DNA of 64,000 nucleotides from Diadophis punctatus similis (Eukaryota > Chordata > Lepidosauria > Squamata > Dipsadidae). The position numbers and the translations under genes were made by a program. The DNA lies in contig JALIGW010000026.1 in the NCBI GenBank assembly GCA_023053685.1, positions 3,191,108 to 3,255,107 of the forward strand, given 5' to 3'. The notes under the pieces were generated by a model that saw nothing but the letters and a program-made list of their open reading frames with translations, was not told where the DNA came from and searched no databases. Positions 52,301-63,785 of this stretch are shown here, one piece after another (position 1 is the first letter of the stretch; every line of letters begins with the position of its first letter).

Positions 52301-52973
52301 GTGGTTTGGAGAAACGGCAGCGGTGGCAGCGCGAGGCTACGCCCACCCGCCTGGATGTCACAATTTTCTTTTGTTTAACCCTCTGCGCATGTGCAAAGCG
52401 TTCCGCCCGTACGCAGAGGGTGAAATAGCGCGCGCGACGGTGGCAAAGCGCGCGCTTCCGAACTGGTTGAAAAGGCAAGTAGATTTCACCGCTGAGAGAG
52501 TGGGTGCGGTGGCCTAGAGGTGGAGCTCTCGCTTCACAATCAGGAGGCTGTGAGGTCAATCCTAGGTAGAGGCAGATATTTCTCTCTCTCGGCACGTTGA
52601 GAATATATCCGCTGGGGGGGGGGGGGAAAGACTCTGTACTGGCAACAGGAAGGGCATCCGGCCAGTAAACACTCAGCTCCATTCAGTTGCCCAGACTCCA
52701 CCCCGATGCAAGGGATTATGGGGTTGTTAAAAGAGGAGGATGATATTAGGAGAAGGAGAATGGAAGGCCAGGTATGGAGGGGCGTGTATTCCCCTTGTCT
52801 TTTCTTGCTTCAGGCTTAGCCCGACAGCTTACACTTACCATCATTCCATCGTGCATGTGTCCAGGGGTTTTCGTGGGGTGATGGTGGGCATGAGGATCCG
52901 TGGTGGGGATTGTTGAGCCATTCATGTTGTGGTCCATGTGGGCCATATGGGCATGGTGCTCAGCATGGTCCAT
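49337..52973 (-). CDS. SLC31A1: SLC31A1 (CTR1) high-affinity copper transporter
   Basis: A trimeric plasma-membrane Cu(I) importer. Coding exons in order are 52973-52839, 51682-51610, 50639-50471 and 49538-49337, phases consistent, 192 residues (human 190). The extracellular N-terminus is rich in Met and His ([18 protein letters not shown], then PHAHHH and HMHDGMM), the copper-gathering part. TM1 lies in [18 protein letters not shown]. The conserved cytoplasmic loop has [13 protein letters not shown] and ETHKTVGQQM. TM2 contains the MxxxM filter (MLVFM) and TM3 a GAGAGYFFF glycine-packing motif. The protein ends in the HCH copper-binding tripeptide. In mammals the first exon is noncoding and far upstream; here it would lie to the right and was not found. 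Confidence 0.97.
49610..50185 (-). mobile_element. Sauria-type SINE (family B) with internal minisatellite expansion
   Basis: After a normal 3' part, the segment 'gtcacccagctggctttcatgcctaaggcgggactagaactcactgtctcctggtgattggcccaa' is repeated about six times at 65-85 bp spacing (from about 49710 to 50170). It lies in an SLC31A1 intron. Confidence 0.85.
50858..51545 (-). mobile_element. CR1 LINE 3' end split by a hAT-like element
   Basis: CR1 antisense at 50858-50922 resumes at 51400-51545 and is interrupted by the element 50923-51399. The CR1 copy lies in an SLC31A1 intron next to the exon at 51610. Confidence 0.8.
50923..51399. mobile_element. hAT-like nonautonomous element with perfect 8-bp duplication
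   Basis: Termini CAGTGATGGC and GCCATCACGG are inverted. CCCTATAT flanks both sides (50915-50922 and 51400-51407). The 477-bp interior is GC-rich, full of 'gcatgcgc' palindromes including TGCGCATGCGCA at 51205-51216, and has no coding domain. A 194-codon frame across it is of skewed composition and rejected. Confidence 0.85.
51778..52136. mobile_element. MITE, CGACTTA family, in SLC31A1 intron 1
   Basis: The left end is 'gcggtccttgtattaccacc', diverged; the right end 'cgtacgtcgaggattatctgg' matches the family. The interior contains 'cacgtgatcaaaatccgaacgcttgg'. Confidence 0.7.
52242..52494. mobile_element. hAT-like MITE with 8-bp target duplication
   Basis: It begins CAGGGGTGAAATGC and ends GATTTCACCGCTG. 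AGAGAGTG flanks both sides (52234-52241, 52495-52502). The core carries a palindrome-like 'ccctctgcgcatg..cgtacgcagaggg'. A solo right half of the same family is at about 59650-59849. Confidence 0.85.
52503..52735 (+). mobile_element. tRNA-derived SINE (family C), sense
   Basis: The head is 'ggtgcggtggcctagaggtggagct', the B-box region 'gtgaggtcaatcctagg', and the body ends 'gggattatggggttgttaaaa'. It starts directly at the target duplication of the preceding hAT element. Confidence 0.8.
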
Positions 52974-53129
52974 CTCAACGGCTCACGAGGAAGAGGATAA
53001 ACCGGTGAATGCCTGCAAAATCCATTGGCTGGTGTTAGAACAACATTCAGGTAGGGCTGCTATCCCGTACTGCAACGATGAGGAATAGAAAGAATCATGC
53101 AAAGCAACCAAGCAGGTAAAATAGTGAGC

Positions 53130-53650
53130 GCGGGGTCCTCTGGTTGTTCTCTGAGCTCGGTTGTTTTCTTCCAGATGCTTCATTACCAGTCATGCACGGA
53201 TGATGTTACCTAGTTGGGTAATGAAACTTCTGCAAGAAAGCAACGTCGCTTAGAGAGCACCAAAGACTCGAGTCCTCCCCCTCCTCTTCTCCTTCTCCTC
53301 CATTCCACACACCCTGATCCCTTCTAGCACTGATGATGTTACCTAGTTTGGTAATGAAACATCTGCAAGGAAGCCAACTAAGCTCAGCACCAAGGACCCC
53401 ACAGTCCTCCTCCTCCTCCTCTCCATAAACCTCACTCCTTTCTAGCACTGATTATGTTACCTAGTTTGGTAATGAAACATTTGCAAGAAAACCATCAAGC
53501 TCAGAGAGTACCAAGGACCCCACAATCTTCCTCCTCCTCCTTTCTAGCACTGATGATGTTACCTAGTTTGGTAATCAAACGTCTGCAAGAAAACCACCAA
53601 GCTCAGAGAGCACAGAGGATCTTGCATTTCAACCCCTGAGCTACAAACCT
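53130..53650. repeat. Tandem minisatellite, unit about 100 bp, with TCC runs
   Basis: About five units of 'ctagcactgatgatgttacctagtttggtaatgaaac..ctgcaagaaaacc..ctcagagagcaccaaggacccc', separated by (TCC)n. Sister arrays are at 55370-55720 and single units elsewhere. It lies upstream of SLC31A1 coding exon 1. Confidence 0.85.
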
Positions 53651-53654
53651 TCTC

Positions 53655-54205
53655 CTCCATAATACTGAGTCACTCCTGTCCTAGCTTGGATCAAAATAGA
53701 TTAAAGACTCGATGATCCCTTCCAAGAATCAATTTTCTACTGAGAAGCTGTGGATAGTCTTGAGAAGAAGCTGATAAAAGTGAAAAAGGAAGAATGCCGC
53801 GGGCCTCAGTCACACCCGAGCTCCATCTGTAAACTGAATTAACTCGAAAGCCCAAAATCCAGTGACAAGCCCCGGTCGTCTTTGATAGCTCCTAATTTTA
53901 TTGGAAACAGATCTCTTCAATCACATTAGGGCCAACTGTTTACGTAGAGCAGAAAGGTCTCCAGGTGCCCCCAGCAATGGATGTCTCGGTTCTGAGAACA
54001 ACGCCACTCGCCTTGGCCTCTAAACGCATTAAGACGGAGGGGATAAGCAGGCAGAAGGACAAAATCTAATTTATTTAATCCCATCACTGGCCCATCACCA
54101 GCCTCAAACTGGGGAAAGAAGAAAATACAAGCAATTGGTAAAGGTTAGCCGATGGCGGGGGGCAAGGAAACTGAATAGGACTTGGAATTTTTTGCCACCT
54201 CCATC
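53655..54205. other. Spacer, no feature recognised
   Basis: Unique-looking sequence, probably intron 1 or upstream of SLC31A1. No open frame with splice sites that I can support. Confidence 0.4.
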
Positions 54206-54653
54206 CATCCATCTTTCTTCCTTTTTCTTTCTTTCTTTTCTTTCTTTCTTTCTTTTACTTCCCTCCCTCTTTTTTCTTTTTCTTTCTTTCCTTCTTTCCT
54301 TTTCTTTCTCTCTCTCCCTCCCTCTTTTCTTGCTTCCTCTTTCTTTTACTTCCTTCTCTCCCTCTTTTTCTTTCCTTCTTTCTTTCTTTCTCTCTTTCTC
54401 TCTCCCTCCCTTTTCTTCCTTCCTTTCTTTTACTTCCCTCCCTCCCTTTTTCTTTTTCTTTCTTTCTCTCCCTCCCTTTTTCTTTCCTTCTTTCTTTCTT
54501 TCTCTCTCTCTTTCTCTCTCCCTCCCTCCCTCTTTTCTTCCTTCCTCTTTCTTTTACTTCCCTTCCTCTTTTTCTTTCTTTCTTCTTTCTTCTTTCCTTT
54601 CTTTCTTTCTTTCTTTCTTTCTTTTTCTTTCTTTCCTTCCTTCCTTCCTTCCT

Positions 54654-54703
<50 letters not shown>

Positions 54704-54735
54704 TCTCCCTCCCTCCCTCCCTCTTTTCTTCCTTT
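54205..54735. repeat. Pyrimidine-rich (TTTC)n/(CCCT)n tract ending in (CT)n
   Basis: About 530 bp of almost pure pyrimidine. Internal blocks with 'cttttacttccctccctc' recur about every 65-120 bp. Open frames are Ser/Phe/Leu runs. Confidence 0.95.
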
Positions 54736-54739
54736 CTTA

Positions 54740-55365
54740 TGGAGACTACCACCAGTTCCTTTGTTTATAGCTTCTTGGACTTTGATGTTTGGAAACCTGG
54801 AAAGAATTCAAAAGACAGGGTGACCCGATGATATCCTTGATGACACAAATAGGAGTTTATTACAACTCCATAATACTTACAGAGAGATAGACAACCCTGG
54901 CACAACCAGGCTCCATAAAGTTACAAAGATTCAGGAAGAAATGTTGAACAGAAACAACGAAATGAAAAAAGCCACAGCTACCTAAGTTCCCATGATGGGC
55001 TCATTCAAAACATGGCTTGCTTTGGAAATAAGTGGATTTGGGGTGGGGGAAGAAGTAACCTTTCCTTTCAATGCAATTTATTTAGCTTTTTCAAAACAAT
55101 AAACAAACCGTGTTGCTGTTTTCAACAGTGAGGTTGGACACAATTTGAGCCAAAGCTTGCTGGTTTGAAACAAAAATAAAACTGAGATAATTGCTGTTAT
55201 GTGTACTCAAAAGGCATCCCACAACCAACAGGTTTTACATAACACGCTTATATTAATTGCTAACATAGCTGTCTTGGGAATTGGCACAATATATTGTCAA
55301 AGGACCCACATGGGCTGTTTTCGTAGGTCTCCAAGCCACAACATAGCAAAGCAATTTTAAAACTA
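54740..55365. other. Spacer, AT-rich, no gene recognised
   Basis: Possibly an old retroposon (it contains 'ggagtttattacaactccataatac'), but no family was recognised. Confidence 0.35.
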
Positions 55366-55369
55366 ACCA

Positions 55370-55720
55370 CGCTGATTTACCTAGTTGGGTCATGAAATGT
55401 CTGCAAGAAAACCACCAAGCTCAGAGAGCACCAAGGACCCCACAATCCTCCTCCTCCTCCATCTCTTCTTCTCCTTCCTCCACTCTCCAAACCCCACTCC
55501 TTTCTAGCCTGATGACATTACCTAGTTGGATAATGAAACGTCTCCAAGAAAACAAGTAAGCTCAGAGAGCAACAAGGACCCTACACTCCTCCTCTCTCCG
55601 AACTCCATTCCCTTCTAGCACTGATGATGTTCCCTAGTTGGGTCATGAAACATCTCCAAGAAAACCACCAAGCTTAGAGAGCACCAAGGACCCCTCATTT
55701 CAACCCCGAGCTACAAAATA
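55370..55720. repeat. Second tandem array of the 100-bp minisatellite
   Basis: Three units ('cctagttgggtcatgaaatg..ctgcaagaaaaccaccaag..gagagcaccaaggacccc') with TCC runs and 'ctttctagc..gatga' starts. Confidence 0.85.
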
Positions 55721-56197
55721 TTCTCCTTTATTGGCAATGTGTTTTCCTTGCATGCAATGAAAGAATCCTGTCCTTTCAACCACGTAGCATTCTTCCCTTC
55801 AAGATCTCTCGGTCTAACCAGACAGCAAGTACGATTATCTCTGCTATTTGTCAGATTTTATTAATTCCTTCATGTCATGAAACAGATTTTTCCAGTTCTT
55901 AGCAATTACCTTTTGGCACCTGACAACAAGTTAGGTGTCGTTAATTAATGTCTTGAGGGCTGAGAGGGAAAACATTCTAAGATTGCTTTGGATTAAAAAC
56001 CAAATCCTAAGCAGATCTTGTAGAAGATTAAATCTCTCTTCTGGGCATTTTGAATCCTTAGACATGACAGTCGTATCTGCAGCCTACTTCTTCAACCTGC
56101 CTTCCCCTAAAAATGGTGTTGCTTTCAAGATAAAATGCCCTCAAAAACGTAGGGACTGACTCGCTGATCCCTCCTGTACAGACAAACTCTTGACATG

Positions 56198-56444
56198 AGC
56201 CGAGGTGGCGCTTTGGTTAAATGCAGCTACTGTACGCTACTTCAGCTGACTGCTAGTTCAGCAGTTCAGCTGTTCAAATCTCACCGGCTCAAGGTTGACT
56301 CAGCCTTCCATCCTTCCGAGGTCGGTAAAATGAGGACCCAGATTGTTGGGGGCAACATGCTGAACTCTGTAAACCGCTTAGAGAGGGCTGTAAAGCACTA
56401 TGAAGCGGTATATAAGTCTAAGTGCTATTGCTATTGCTATTACG
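56198..56444 (+). mobile_element. tRNA-derived SINE (family A), sense
   Basis: A full copy from GAGCCGAGGTGGCGCTTTGG to 'gaagcggtatataagtctaagtgctattgctattgc'. A piece of the CGACTTA MITE follows at 56440-56515. Confidence 0.85.
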
Positions 56445-56519
56445 ACCGTCATCCAAAGTTACAACGGCCCGGAAAAACAGACCCCACGGACACGTGATCA
56501 AAATTTGGTGCTTGACCTA

Positions 56520-58205
56520 ACATGGAAAAACAAAGAAACCCCCACAGAAGAAGAGATATTGAATAAAATATTATCTTGTGCAGTTAAAAGATAAAAATGA
56601 ATCAGAGTATTTTGAAATCCGGGATAAATTATACTATTGGTGGGAAAAGAGGAAAGTCGGGATTAAGAACGAGCGATAAATTAGAGATGTACAGAGTTTT
56701 ATATTATTAAAGATGGATAATAGAATTAACATTGTATAAAACCTGTATGACCCCCTGATCTACCTGTATGTATTCCGATCCCTACTAGCACATTTCAACA
56801 TGGCTAGTCACCTTTTTTGAAACAGCCTCTTTCAGATCAAGGTCCAATGCCGAGGCCATAATTTTTTTTATTTGAAAAAAAAAAACTGAAATCCATTTGT
56901 TTCCCCCCCACACACACTTCCAATGCCCCAATTCTTGAATATCTGTAGAAATCAAACCCGCTGGGGTTAACCTCAGCTGCATTCTTGAAAGCGTTTTTAA
57001 AAAAATCTTACTTTCACAGAAAAATGGAAAAGGGCATATTTTGAATCCTATCTCCAGTGGTGAGGCAATTCTCTTTCCTCATGGAAAAAGGAATATATTT
57101 TATATTCCTTTTATATATAAAAGGAATATATTATATATTTATATATATATAAATGTCTATGATTGTATGTTTTTCTTCTTCTATATATCTTCTATATATC
57201 TTCTATATATCTTCTATATATCTATATATCTTCTATATATCTTCTTCTATATATATATGTTTTTCTGTCGTGTTATCCTGGTGTACCCAAATATGGGAGC
57301 CGGCCCGGGTTCAAATCCCAGTAAGGGGTATGGCTATCTGACGAGAGCAAAATAAGCTCACACACACACATATATATTTGCTTGTTTTAATCAGGATATG
57401 TAGGTCACTTTCTTTCCTGTGCAGCCAAACTGTCTAGAAACTTAAAGGGAACATCAAACGGCGTGTTTGTAGTCATGGCACACCAACAAAGCAAAAATCT
57501 GACTGGGTGTGCAAAAAGTTTGGGGCCAGTTGAACGAGATCCCTGGATCGCGGCCAATTTACTGATAAAAAGGACAGAAATATAACACCACCTGCGCGTA
57601 ATTTCCCACGGAGAAGCCGGCCTGAGAAAAAAAAAACTTGTTCGTCCAAACCAGACACGTAAGGAGATTACAACCTGAGAAAGCTTTTTCTTTGCCAAAA
57701 TTGCACCTCTTCAGATGAAGTTATCCTCCTTGCTGTTACCTGGCAAATGCCAATACAATAGGAGGGTTTCGTCTTTCGGAAACAAGGAACGAAATAGCAG
57801 TCGAACTGAATTATGAACCCTGACGGATAGGAATTTTCCTATCAAAGAGGTGATATAGGATCTTGCTTCTTTGAAGTCATTCTTACTTCAATCGAGATTC
57901 AATTCTAATTAACAAAATATTTATTTTAGTACAAAAGTAACAAAAGAATATGAGCGTTATTAAGCTACATTTTCTGAGCTAAGAATTCACGTCTGCCTCG
58001 GGCGAGGCTCACAGGAGAAGAAGAAAGAAGGAGGAGACTCCTGGAATGCACACATGCGCAGTAAAACATATCGCATGTCTGCTTGATTAGAAAATACAAT
58101 AAACCTAGAAATATGCAGAGGTGCTCAACTGGCAATGGTCACATCGTGACAAACCCCAACGCTTTTGAGAAGAAGAGGCTGGTGTGATGGATTTGTTCGC
58201 TGCCT
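56520..58205. other. AT-rich spacer with (TATATC)n-type hairpins
   Basis: 57095-57145 is a self-complementary AT-rich stretch ('aaaggaatatattttatattcctttt') and 57175-57260 a short (TTCTATATATC)n. 57890-58150 resembles the 2380-2640 repeat. No exon recognised. Confidence 0.5.
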
Positions 58206-58208
58206 TGA

Positions 58209-58352
58209 ATTACCCGTCTTTCCCCGAAAATAAGACCCTGCCTTATATTTTCTTCGAACCCTGAAATAAGCGCTTGGCCTTATTGCCATGCACTCAAAAG
58301 CCCGATTGGGCTTATTATCAGGGGATGTCTTATTTTGGGGGAAACAGGGTAT
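58209..58352. mobile_element. TIR MITE, 'cgtttccccgaaaataagac' family
   Basis: The left end TACCCGTCTTTCCCCGAAAA and the right end 'ttttgggggaaacagggta' are inverted. TA at the borders suggests a Tc1/mariner-like element. Confidence 0.65.
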
Positions 58353-58747
58353 TTACAGAAATAAATAAAAGCAGGATGCAAAGCAGCCAAGAAAAATAAA
58401 TACAGTGCTACAATTAAACCTCAAACAGCACCGTATTGTGTATTTCTCTAATACTTTCTGTGTGGGGAATATTATATTTATTTCGCGGTGCTTACTCGTG
58501 GCCATCTGTACTCTAAAAGAGGAAACCCAAGGTTTTTCATTAACAGTGTCATGCCAGTTGCAACCAAAACTGCAGACCTCACGAGATGAAAATGCTGTTC
58601 CCATTTATTCTATTTCCTAGCAGCTTCTGCCAATCCGAACAGCTTCCAAATAAAACCCACTTCGGTGTTTTCTAACACATTCTAATGAGAGGAAGAATAT
58701 TTACAACAGAAGCATGGGAGGGGGGAAATCCCCTCAAATTTTGTATA

Positions 58748-59202
58748 TGTAGTCCTCAACATACAATTATTCATTTAGCGACCGTTCGAAGCTACAACGG
58801 CACCGGAAAAAAATGACTTATGACCAGTCCTCGCACTTATTTATTTTATTTTTTATTTTATTTAGTGTTCTTCTATGCCGCCCTACTCCCTGAGGACTGA
58901 TGACCCTCCCAGCATCACATCAGCAAAATTCAGGGACTTGGCAACCAGCCGTGTATTTATGACGGTTTTGCCGCATGTCAGAATCATGCAATTGCTGTTT
59001 GCGATGTTCCCAGCTGGCTTCTGACAAGCGAAGTCCATGGGGGAGCCCGGATTCACTTAACAACTGCAGAGTTCACTTAACAACTGCAGTGATTCGTTTA
59101 ACGACTATGGCCAAATAGTGCAAAATCGGGGGGGACTCGCTTAACGCCTTGCTTAGCAATGGGCATTTTTGATCCTAGTTTGTAGCCGTTAAGTCGAGGC
59201 AT
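58748..59202. mobile_element. MITE, CGACTTA family, with a short insertion
   Basis: It begins 'tatgtagtcctcaacatacaa' and ends 'gccgttaagtcgaggcatg'. An AT-rich insert ('tatttattttattttttatttt..gccgccctactccctgagg') at about 58838-58905 breaks the body. Confidence 0.7.
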
Positions 59203-59333
59203 GCTCGCTCCTGGAAGAGGCTGCACCAGCTTGTAACTTAACTTTTAAAAAAATATGGCTTTGATCTCTTTGTTCCTTTGAATTTATCTTGCTTCTACCC
59301 GGATTCCCTTATTGAATCTCTGCTTAGGTTTTT

Positions 59334-59334
<1 letters not shown>

Positions 59335-59386
<52 letters not shown>
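59335..59386. repeat. (TG)n microsatellite
   Basis: A pure GT run of about 46 bases after a short T-run. Confidence 0.95.
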
Positions 59387-59388
<2 letters not shown>

Positions 59389-59649
59389 TATTTTGCCCCT
59401 TTTCTCTGGGAGACATCTTACCTGCTTGCCAAAAAATGGAATATATGCGTGACTTTTTATGCCTATATTGTGTTTGGGGAGTGACTGGAATCCTTCTGCG
59501 TTCAGAGGTTATCAGCGTGAGATAAGAGTTGGGTGATATAAGAGAAGACAAGGGCAAGAGATAAATCTTGATAACGAAAGTTAATGATGACAATTATAGC
59601 CACCAGTGCTTTTGTGGAGAGTACACACCCCTGTCTATCACACGGGTTC

Positions 59650-59849
59650 GGCCATCCAGCCAAGTCGCGGCTTCGAGGCCCCTTCCACTCTCCCGGACGT
59701 CACCATTTTCTTGGTTTTTTTACACTCTGCGCATGAGCAAAGCCTTCTGCGCATGCGCAGAGGGTGAAAAAGCGTGCTTGATGGGGCCGCGCATGTGAGC
59801 AGAGCGTGCGCTTCCTAACTGGTAGGGAAGGTAAGTACATTTCACCGCT
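59650..59849. mobile_element. hAT-like MITE, right-hand part
   Basis: It ends 'acatttcaccgctg', like the element at 52494, and holds TGCGCATGCGCA at 59748-59759. The left terminus is not recognisable. Confidence 0.6.
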
Positions 59850-59992
59850 GTTTCAACCCTAGTGTACAACTGTATGTCTTTTTCTAACAGTTTCTGACAT
59901 ATTCATTCCCTCATCAACCCATTTCCCTCCTCAAAATGAAAAGACATCGGAAAGAAATGAGAATATTTAGTGGTCATCCAACAGATAACGCA

Positions 59993-60378
59993 GGGTAATC
60001 CACAACTTACGACGGTTTGCTTAATGACCATTCAAAGTTACGATGGTACTGAAAAAAGTAACTTAGGATCATTTTTCACACTTAGGAACCCTTGTAGCAC
60101 CCACACAGTCACCGGATCAAAATCCAGACGCTTGGCAATTGAACTCGTCCTTACGACGGTTGCCTCGTCCTGGAGTCATCTTTTGTGACCTCCTGACAAG
60201 CAAGGTCAATGCGGGAGCCCGATTCACTTAACAACCATCTTACTAAGAGCTGCAGCGATTCACTTAACAACTGCGGCAAGGAAAGTCGTAAAATGGGGCA
60301 AAACTCATTGAACAACTATCTCACTTAGCAACAGAAATTTTTGGCTCAACTGTGGTCGTAGGTTGAAGACTACCTGTA
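59993..60378. mobile_element. MITE, CGACTTA family
   Basis: From 'agggtaatccacaacttacg' to 'cgtaggttgaagactacctg', inverted ends of about 19 bases with mismatches. The interior is typical. Confidence 0.75.
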
Positions 60379-60403
60379 TCTTTTGCAAGCTCTAAGTTGC
60401 ACA

Positions 60404-60460
60404 TAAGATAGATAGTTAGATAGATAGATGATAGATAGATGATTAGATAGATTGATTGAT

Positions 60461-60518
<58 letters not shown>

Positions 60519-60690
60519 TAGATACTGTAGATAAATAGATAATTAGATAGATAGATAGATAGATATAGATACTGTAGATAAATAGAGATAATTAGATAGA
60601 TAGATAGATAGATGATTAGATAGATTGATTAGATAGATAGATTGATAGATAGATAGATATAGATACTGTAGATAAATAGATAGAGATAAT

Positions 60691-60763
<73 letters not shown>

Positions 60764-60965
60764 TAGATATAGATACTGTAGTTAGATAATTCGATATATA
60801 TATATATATAATTAGATGGATGGATGAATAGATAGATGATTAGATAGATATAGATACTGTAGATAGATAATTAGATATAGATGATAGATAATTAGATAGA
60901 TATAGATGATAGATAGATGATAGAGACAGAGATGATCTAGATAAAAAGATAGATAAATGAGATAG
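60404..60965. repeat. (GATA)n array with recurring interruptions
   Basis: More than 550 bp of GATA with a repeated interruption 'gatatagatactgtagataaatagataattag' (near 60513, 60564, 60657, 60764 and 60849). It ends in (GACA)n. Confidence 0.97.
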
Positions 60966-60974
60966 ACAGACAGA

Positions 60975-62140
60975 CAAACAGATAGATATAGAGACAGAGA
61001 CAGACAGACAGACAGGAAAACAAGGAGCCTCTCCCTTGTAGAAGGAAGGGGGAAGTCAAAGATTCTTGAGGTCAACAGTTCACTCGGGTGCCATGCTGAC
61101 TGGACAGGGTGGCACTGTCACCCCAAACACCTGAGCCCAGCCAGTTCGCTCACACACTTCCTCCCTGCAGGTTGTAACCCAGCCTCCCCACTGGGGTGAA
61201 AAACCGCCTCCCGCCCTTTGCTGCAACGTTTTGCTAGCTAGATCAATGCTTTGAGATTATCACGCTTCCAGGTTTCTGGCCGTCGGCAGCCTCCATTGTG
61301 TACACCCAGAAGTAATCATTAACGGAAAAATTGCACCGATTTTACAGTCTCTCTACTTCTTCGGTGCCATCGCAGAGAGGTCAGGCTACTTGGAAATGCT
61401 CTGAATAGGGCATTTCTACAACCCTGGACCATTTACGAAACGAGGACACCACATAGCCAAAATGACCTGATTCTCTCCTGTCTCTCCAAATCCTGCTAAA
61501 GAAAATTATTTTACTGCCCAGGATAAAAACTTTAGCTGATCCGGACAGCTCTGCCAGCCAAACCGGGATTCTTTTCTGAAATAACCCCCGGCATTATTCT
61601 ACCTGCTTGTTCGGTAAAGCCCTTCGATCCATCTGTCACAAGATAACCTTGGTTTGGCAGGCAGAAGGGCTCACCCAGTTTGAGGTCATCTGAAATCGGT
61701 TCGGGAGTTATCCGGGGACGGGACTGCGAACTTTGTAATTGCCGAGCTGTCTCTGCCAGCCCTTTATGGCCTCTGATTCAAGGTGGTGCAAAAAAATCTC
61801 TCTCGCAGATCCGGGTAATCTATTAAAGCTCCCCGCACCTCCACCCCCCAATCTTATTGCCATGTCACAAAACTACACAGCTGAAAAAAAACCAGCCTCT
61901 TTTAACACTACTTCGGAAAGCCCATCAAATGTTTAAATAAAGTTTAATGCCGTAAAGTCAGATCTCGTTAAGAGCTAAGCTTCTTCCACCTTGAATAATA
62001 CGGCCCTGGCTTTTAAAAAACAAACATATGGATCATCTAGAAGAATCCCACTATTTTTTTTGGAAACGCCCTACGGTTAAGCCCTAGCTTATTTCCTTGA
62101 TAATCCTATGGTTGCACTCCTTTTCCATTCTATTCCCTTA
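60975..62140. other. Spacer, no gene recognised
   Basis: Mixed-composition unique sequence. A 65-codon frame at 61739 has no features of a gene. Confidence 0.4.
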
Positions 62141-62142
62141 CA

Positions 62143-62622
62143 CAGAATAGAATAGAATAGAATAGAATAGAATAGAATAGAATAGAATAGAATAGAATAG
62201 AATAGAATAACAGAGTTGGAAGGGACCTTGGAGGTCTTCTAGTCCAACCCCCTGCTTAGGCAGGAAACCCTTCACCACTTCAGACAAATAGTTATCCAAC
62301 ATCTTCTTAAAATCTTCCAGTGTTGGAGCATTCACAACTTCTGGAGACAAGCTGTTCCACGGATTAATTGTTCTCACTGTCAGGAAATTTCTCCTTAGTT
62401 CTAAGTTGCTTCTCTCCTTGATTAGTTTCCACCCATTGCTTCTTGTTCTACCCTCAGGTGCTTTGGAGAATAGCTTGACTCCCTCTTCTTTGGGGCAACC
62501 CCTGAGATATTGCAACACTGCTATCATGTCTCCCCTAGTCCTTCTTTTCATTAAACTAGACATACCCAGTTCCTGCAACCGTTCTTCGTATGTTTTAGCC
62601 TCCAGTCCACTTACAACCTTTT
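62143..62622 (-). mobile_element. CR1 LINE 3' end with (AGAAT)n tail, antisense
   Basis: (AGAAT)n at 62143-62212 is directly continuous with the CR1 3' end. The reverse strand encodes the ORF2 tail ([20 protein letters not shown]). This copy shows the pentamer as the CR1 tail. Confidence 0.88.
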
Positions 62623-62774
62623 TTTTTGCTTGCTATATAACCTTGTTCCCATTTATCCTAGACACCCGTTTATCCAGGGTCTCTCAACCTCGACCTTCTT
62701 AAGAGGTGTGAACTTCAACTCCCAGAATTCCCCAGCCCACAGGAGGAATTGTGGGAGCTGAAGTTCTGCTAACG

Positions 62775-63290
62775 TTAAGCAGAATGGTCTTGCCTTCAGG
62801 AACCTGACAGCACAGAGAACTGGTACATTTTACATTTATATTTTACCTTTTAGATCAAGGAAAGAAAAGACGGGCGCTTCCAGCGACACAGCAGATCAGT
62901 TGCAAATAGATAATACTTTCTTCCTGGTTCCTGCTCGGGGCAATTCCAGTAACTCCCACTCAGTGTTTTTTCCAACTCCTCGACACAAAATATTGGTGTT
63001 TGCTCACTGCCCATCAGGAAAGGAAGGGGGAGGAAAGGGGGAAAAAAAACACAGATTATTTACTCCGCAGAAATGCCATCTCTGAAAGCTCTTGAAACGA
63101 GAGAGAGAGCTGCCATGGAAAAAGAGGGAGGGTTGATTTGTGGATTTCAGTTTTGGTAAACACACAGCCTAAGATCAGATAGATATGGGTGGGTCAATAA
63201 CCGAAGAATGGAAAAAAGAACAACAGAGCAATCTCGCTGCCAGGGTTTTGACGCAGCAGCTAAAGCAACAGGGCAACACAGCCAGCCAAG
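62775..63290. other. Spacer, no gene recognised
   Basis: Unique-looking sequence; a small hairpin of the 'caactcccagaattcc' family at 62690-62770 precedes it. Confidence 0.4.
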
Positions 63291-63291
63291 A

Positions 63292-63785
63292 CAGGTAGTC
63301 CTCGGCTTACGACCACAATGGAGCCTGAAATTTTCCACGGCTAAACAAGACAGGTTTTAAGTGAGTTCCGCCCCGTTTTACGACCTTTCTTGTCACCGTT
63401 GTTAAGGGAATCGTTGCAGTTGTTAAAATTGGTAATAACGGGTGCGAAGTGAATCTGGCTTCCCCAAATTTATTTAGTGACATTTATATACCGCCTCACA
63501 GTGCAAGCACTCTCTAAGCGGTTTACACCAGTAAGCAATGTATATTTATATTGCCCCCAACAATCTGGATCCTCATTTTACCTACCTCGGAAGGATGGAA
63601 GGCTGAGTCAACCTTGAGCCGGTGAGATTTGAACCGCTGACCTGCGGATCAGTGTCAGCTAAAGTGGCCTGCAGTACCTGCCTCTAAACGCTGCGCCACC
63701 TCGGCTCTTCCCCAAATGGGGCAAAGGTCACTTAACAACAGAAATGTTGGGCTCCGTTGCGGTCGTTAAGTCGAGGACTCACCTG
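63292..63785. mobile_element. MITE (CGACTTA family) carrying a nested family A SINE
   Basis: The MITE termini 'caggtagtcctcggcttac' and 'gttaagtcgaggactcacctg' are separated by normal interior plus a SINE at 63470-63707. The SINE is flanked by TTCCCCAAAT on both sides (63460-63469 and 63708-63717), a 10-bp target duplication. Confidence 0.85.
63470..63707 (-). mobile_element. tRNA-derived SINE (family A), antisense, nested in a MITE
   Basis: From 'ttatttagtgacatttatat' to 'gcgccacctcggctc', with a 10-bp target duplication. It is closest to the copies at 2870-3122 and 41297-41545. Confidence 0.88.

Noticed and set aside
54135..54770. Ser/Phe-rich frames
   Set aside because: Translations of the pyrimidine tract.
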